Positions 23,433-24,335 of a stretch of DNA of 24,335 nucleotides are shown here, piece after piece. The position numbers and the translations under genes were made by a program. Source of the stretch: Pelargonium nanum (taxonomy: Eukaryota; Streptophyta; Magnoliopsida; Geraniales; Geraniaceae). Positions within the stretch are counted from its first letter, which is position 1, and every line of letters begins with the position of its first letter. The notes below the pieces were generated by a model that was not told the origin of the DNA, searched no databases, and saw only the letters and a program-made list of their open reading frames with translations. The DNA is taken from positions 1 through 24,335 of the forward strand of contig JAYMTF010001309.1 of the NCBI GenBank assembly GCA_036897485.1. The letters are read 5' to 3'.

Positions 23433-23720
23433 TTCCAAAAACCCTGATTCTTCTTCAGTCTCTGAAATCAAGTAACGAACAAACAAACAAACAAAAAACT
23501 CACTTCATCGAAACTTATAGAGACAGAAATAAGGTTTCTTAACAACAAAGGAAATGAGTATAAACAAAAGAGTGAAGACAGAAACCTAGGAATCTTCAGT
23601 ACAACGACTATGAATAGGATGATGAGCTAAAAGAGGGAAAAGTAAAGCGATGTTATTGCGAATCCTTTCTTCTTTTTTTTTCTTTTTTTTTTTTTACTTT
23701 CACAGTTCCTTCAGATTTCC
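23433..23720 (-). promoter_or_regulatory. Leader and promoter side of the helicase gene
   Basis: The minus-strand leader should lie here. CCTAG|GTTTCT at 23586/23585 and TTGATTTCAG ending at 23462 could bound a 124-base leader intron just before the start codon. A plus-strand T-tract of about 28 bases with two C interruptions (near 23670-23696) is a poly(dA:dT) element of the sort that keeps nucleosomes off promoters. No TATA box is evident. Confidence 0.4.
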
Positions 23721-24335
23721 ATTACATTTCACATTGTTTTGTACCAAAACGAAAGAACAAATTTTGATAGGGAAATTGAAAAGGTTTCAAACAGAAGTTG
23801 TATAGACACACTAATAAAGGAGGGTTCTCTTCCGTACAGTTGATGACCTTTGGTCTTCCCTTTTTCTTCTCCCTCTTTTCCTTTCATTATTTTAATTTTT
23901 TCTTCGTATCTTCCAGGGTAAGGTTCACACTTTGTACATTTTTCCTAGTACATTCTCATTTGTCTATTAATAAACTTTTTTTTTTTTTGAGTTTCAATAT
24001 ATATGTATATAATTATATAGACTATACATCATAGCCTATGGCCTTGTTTGGTAACTCTACTTCAATGTCTATAGAGATCAAGGGCTTTGTTTGGTAAAAT
24101 AATGTCTGCAAGGAGTTTGAGAAATTTTTGTATTGTTTGTTAAAATTGTCTAAAAGGAGGGGTATTAATATAAAATGACCAAATTACCCTTCATCCATTT
24201 GGGGTTTGTATGACATTTGAGAGTTATCATTATCCATCTAATATAAACATATTTTATTATCAGATAATATAACAAATTATGAGGTAAACCCACATATAAT
24301 GTAGGTTGACCGTCTCACCAAGGTATACCTCACAT
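23721..24335. other. Intergenic AT-rich DNA with repeat-like ends
   Basis: No gene is supported. Two similar stretches, GGCCTTGTTTGGTAA at 24041 and GGGCTTTGTTTGGTAA near 24082, resemble the ends of hAT- or Harbinger-type MITEs common in plant genomes. GACCGTCTCACCAAGG near 24309 resembles another widespread repeat end. A T-run of about 13 lies near 23977. The window ends before any element can be closed. Confidence 0.4.

Noticed and set aside
23798..24034. 78-codon plus-strand frame
   Set aside because: It is Phe-rich because of T-tracts and begins in sequence without promoter or splice signals.

Overview
The window looks like nuclear DNA from a flowering plant, most likely a eudicot. It is AT-rich, its genes have GT-AG introns with T-rich acceptors, and it carries a plant class III peroxidase, a decayed plant LINE and ends of Stowaway-type MITEs. 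An asterid such as a member of Lamiales would fit the MITE ends and peroxidase type, but that is a guess. Exon structures below were built by hand by matching open frames, splice consensus and intron phase. All three add up to uninterrupted frames, but no transcript was available to confirm them.

Layout: (1) 1-969, promoter of a secreted peroxidase, with an AC-type MYB site and a TATA box. (2) 970-2151 (+), three-exon class III peroxidase of 329 residues with all catalytic residues and eight cysteines; poly(A) signal near 2320. (3) About 2450-3300 (-), fossil of a non-LTR retrotransposon whose reverse transcriptase core is missing. (4) 3300-4321, spacer and the leader of the next gene, with an upstream ORF and a possible leader intron. 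(5) 4322-8964 (+), eight-exon gene for a 450-residue protein of unknown function with a His/Gln-rich stretch and a C-terminal CxxC-CxxC zinc ribbon. (6) 8965-10519, convergent 3' region. (7) 10520-23432 (-), fourteen-exon gene for a 2,810-residue protein joining an UPF1/SEN1-type helicase, a second UvrD/TRANK1-type helicase, TPR-like helices and a lysine-rich tail. (8) 23433-24335, its leader and promoter side, then repeat-derived AT-rich DNA.

The three genes do not form an operon or an obvious pathway. The peroxidase acts in the cell wall. The zinc-ribbon protein and the helicase protein are presumably intracellular and are transcribed toward each other. The most unusual item is the double-helicase gene: both motor cores keep their ATPase motifs, and the frame runs through all thirteen introns, so it reads as one real fusion rather than two neighbouring genes.
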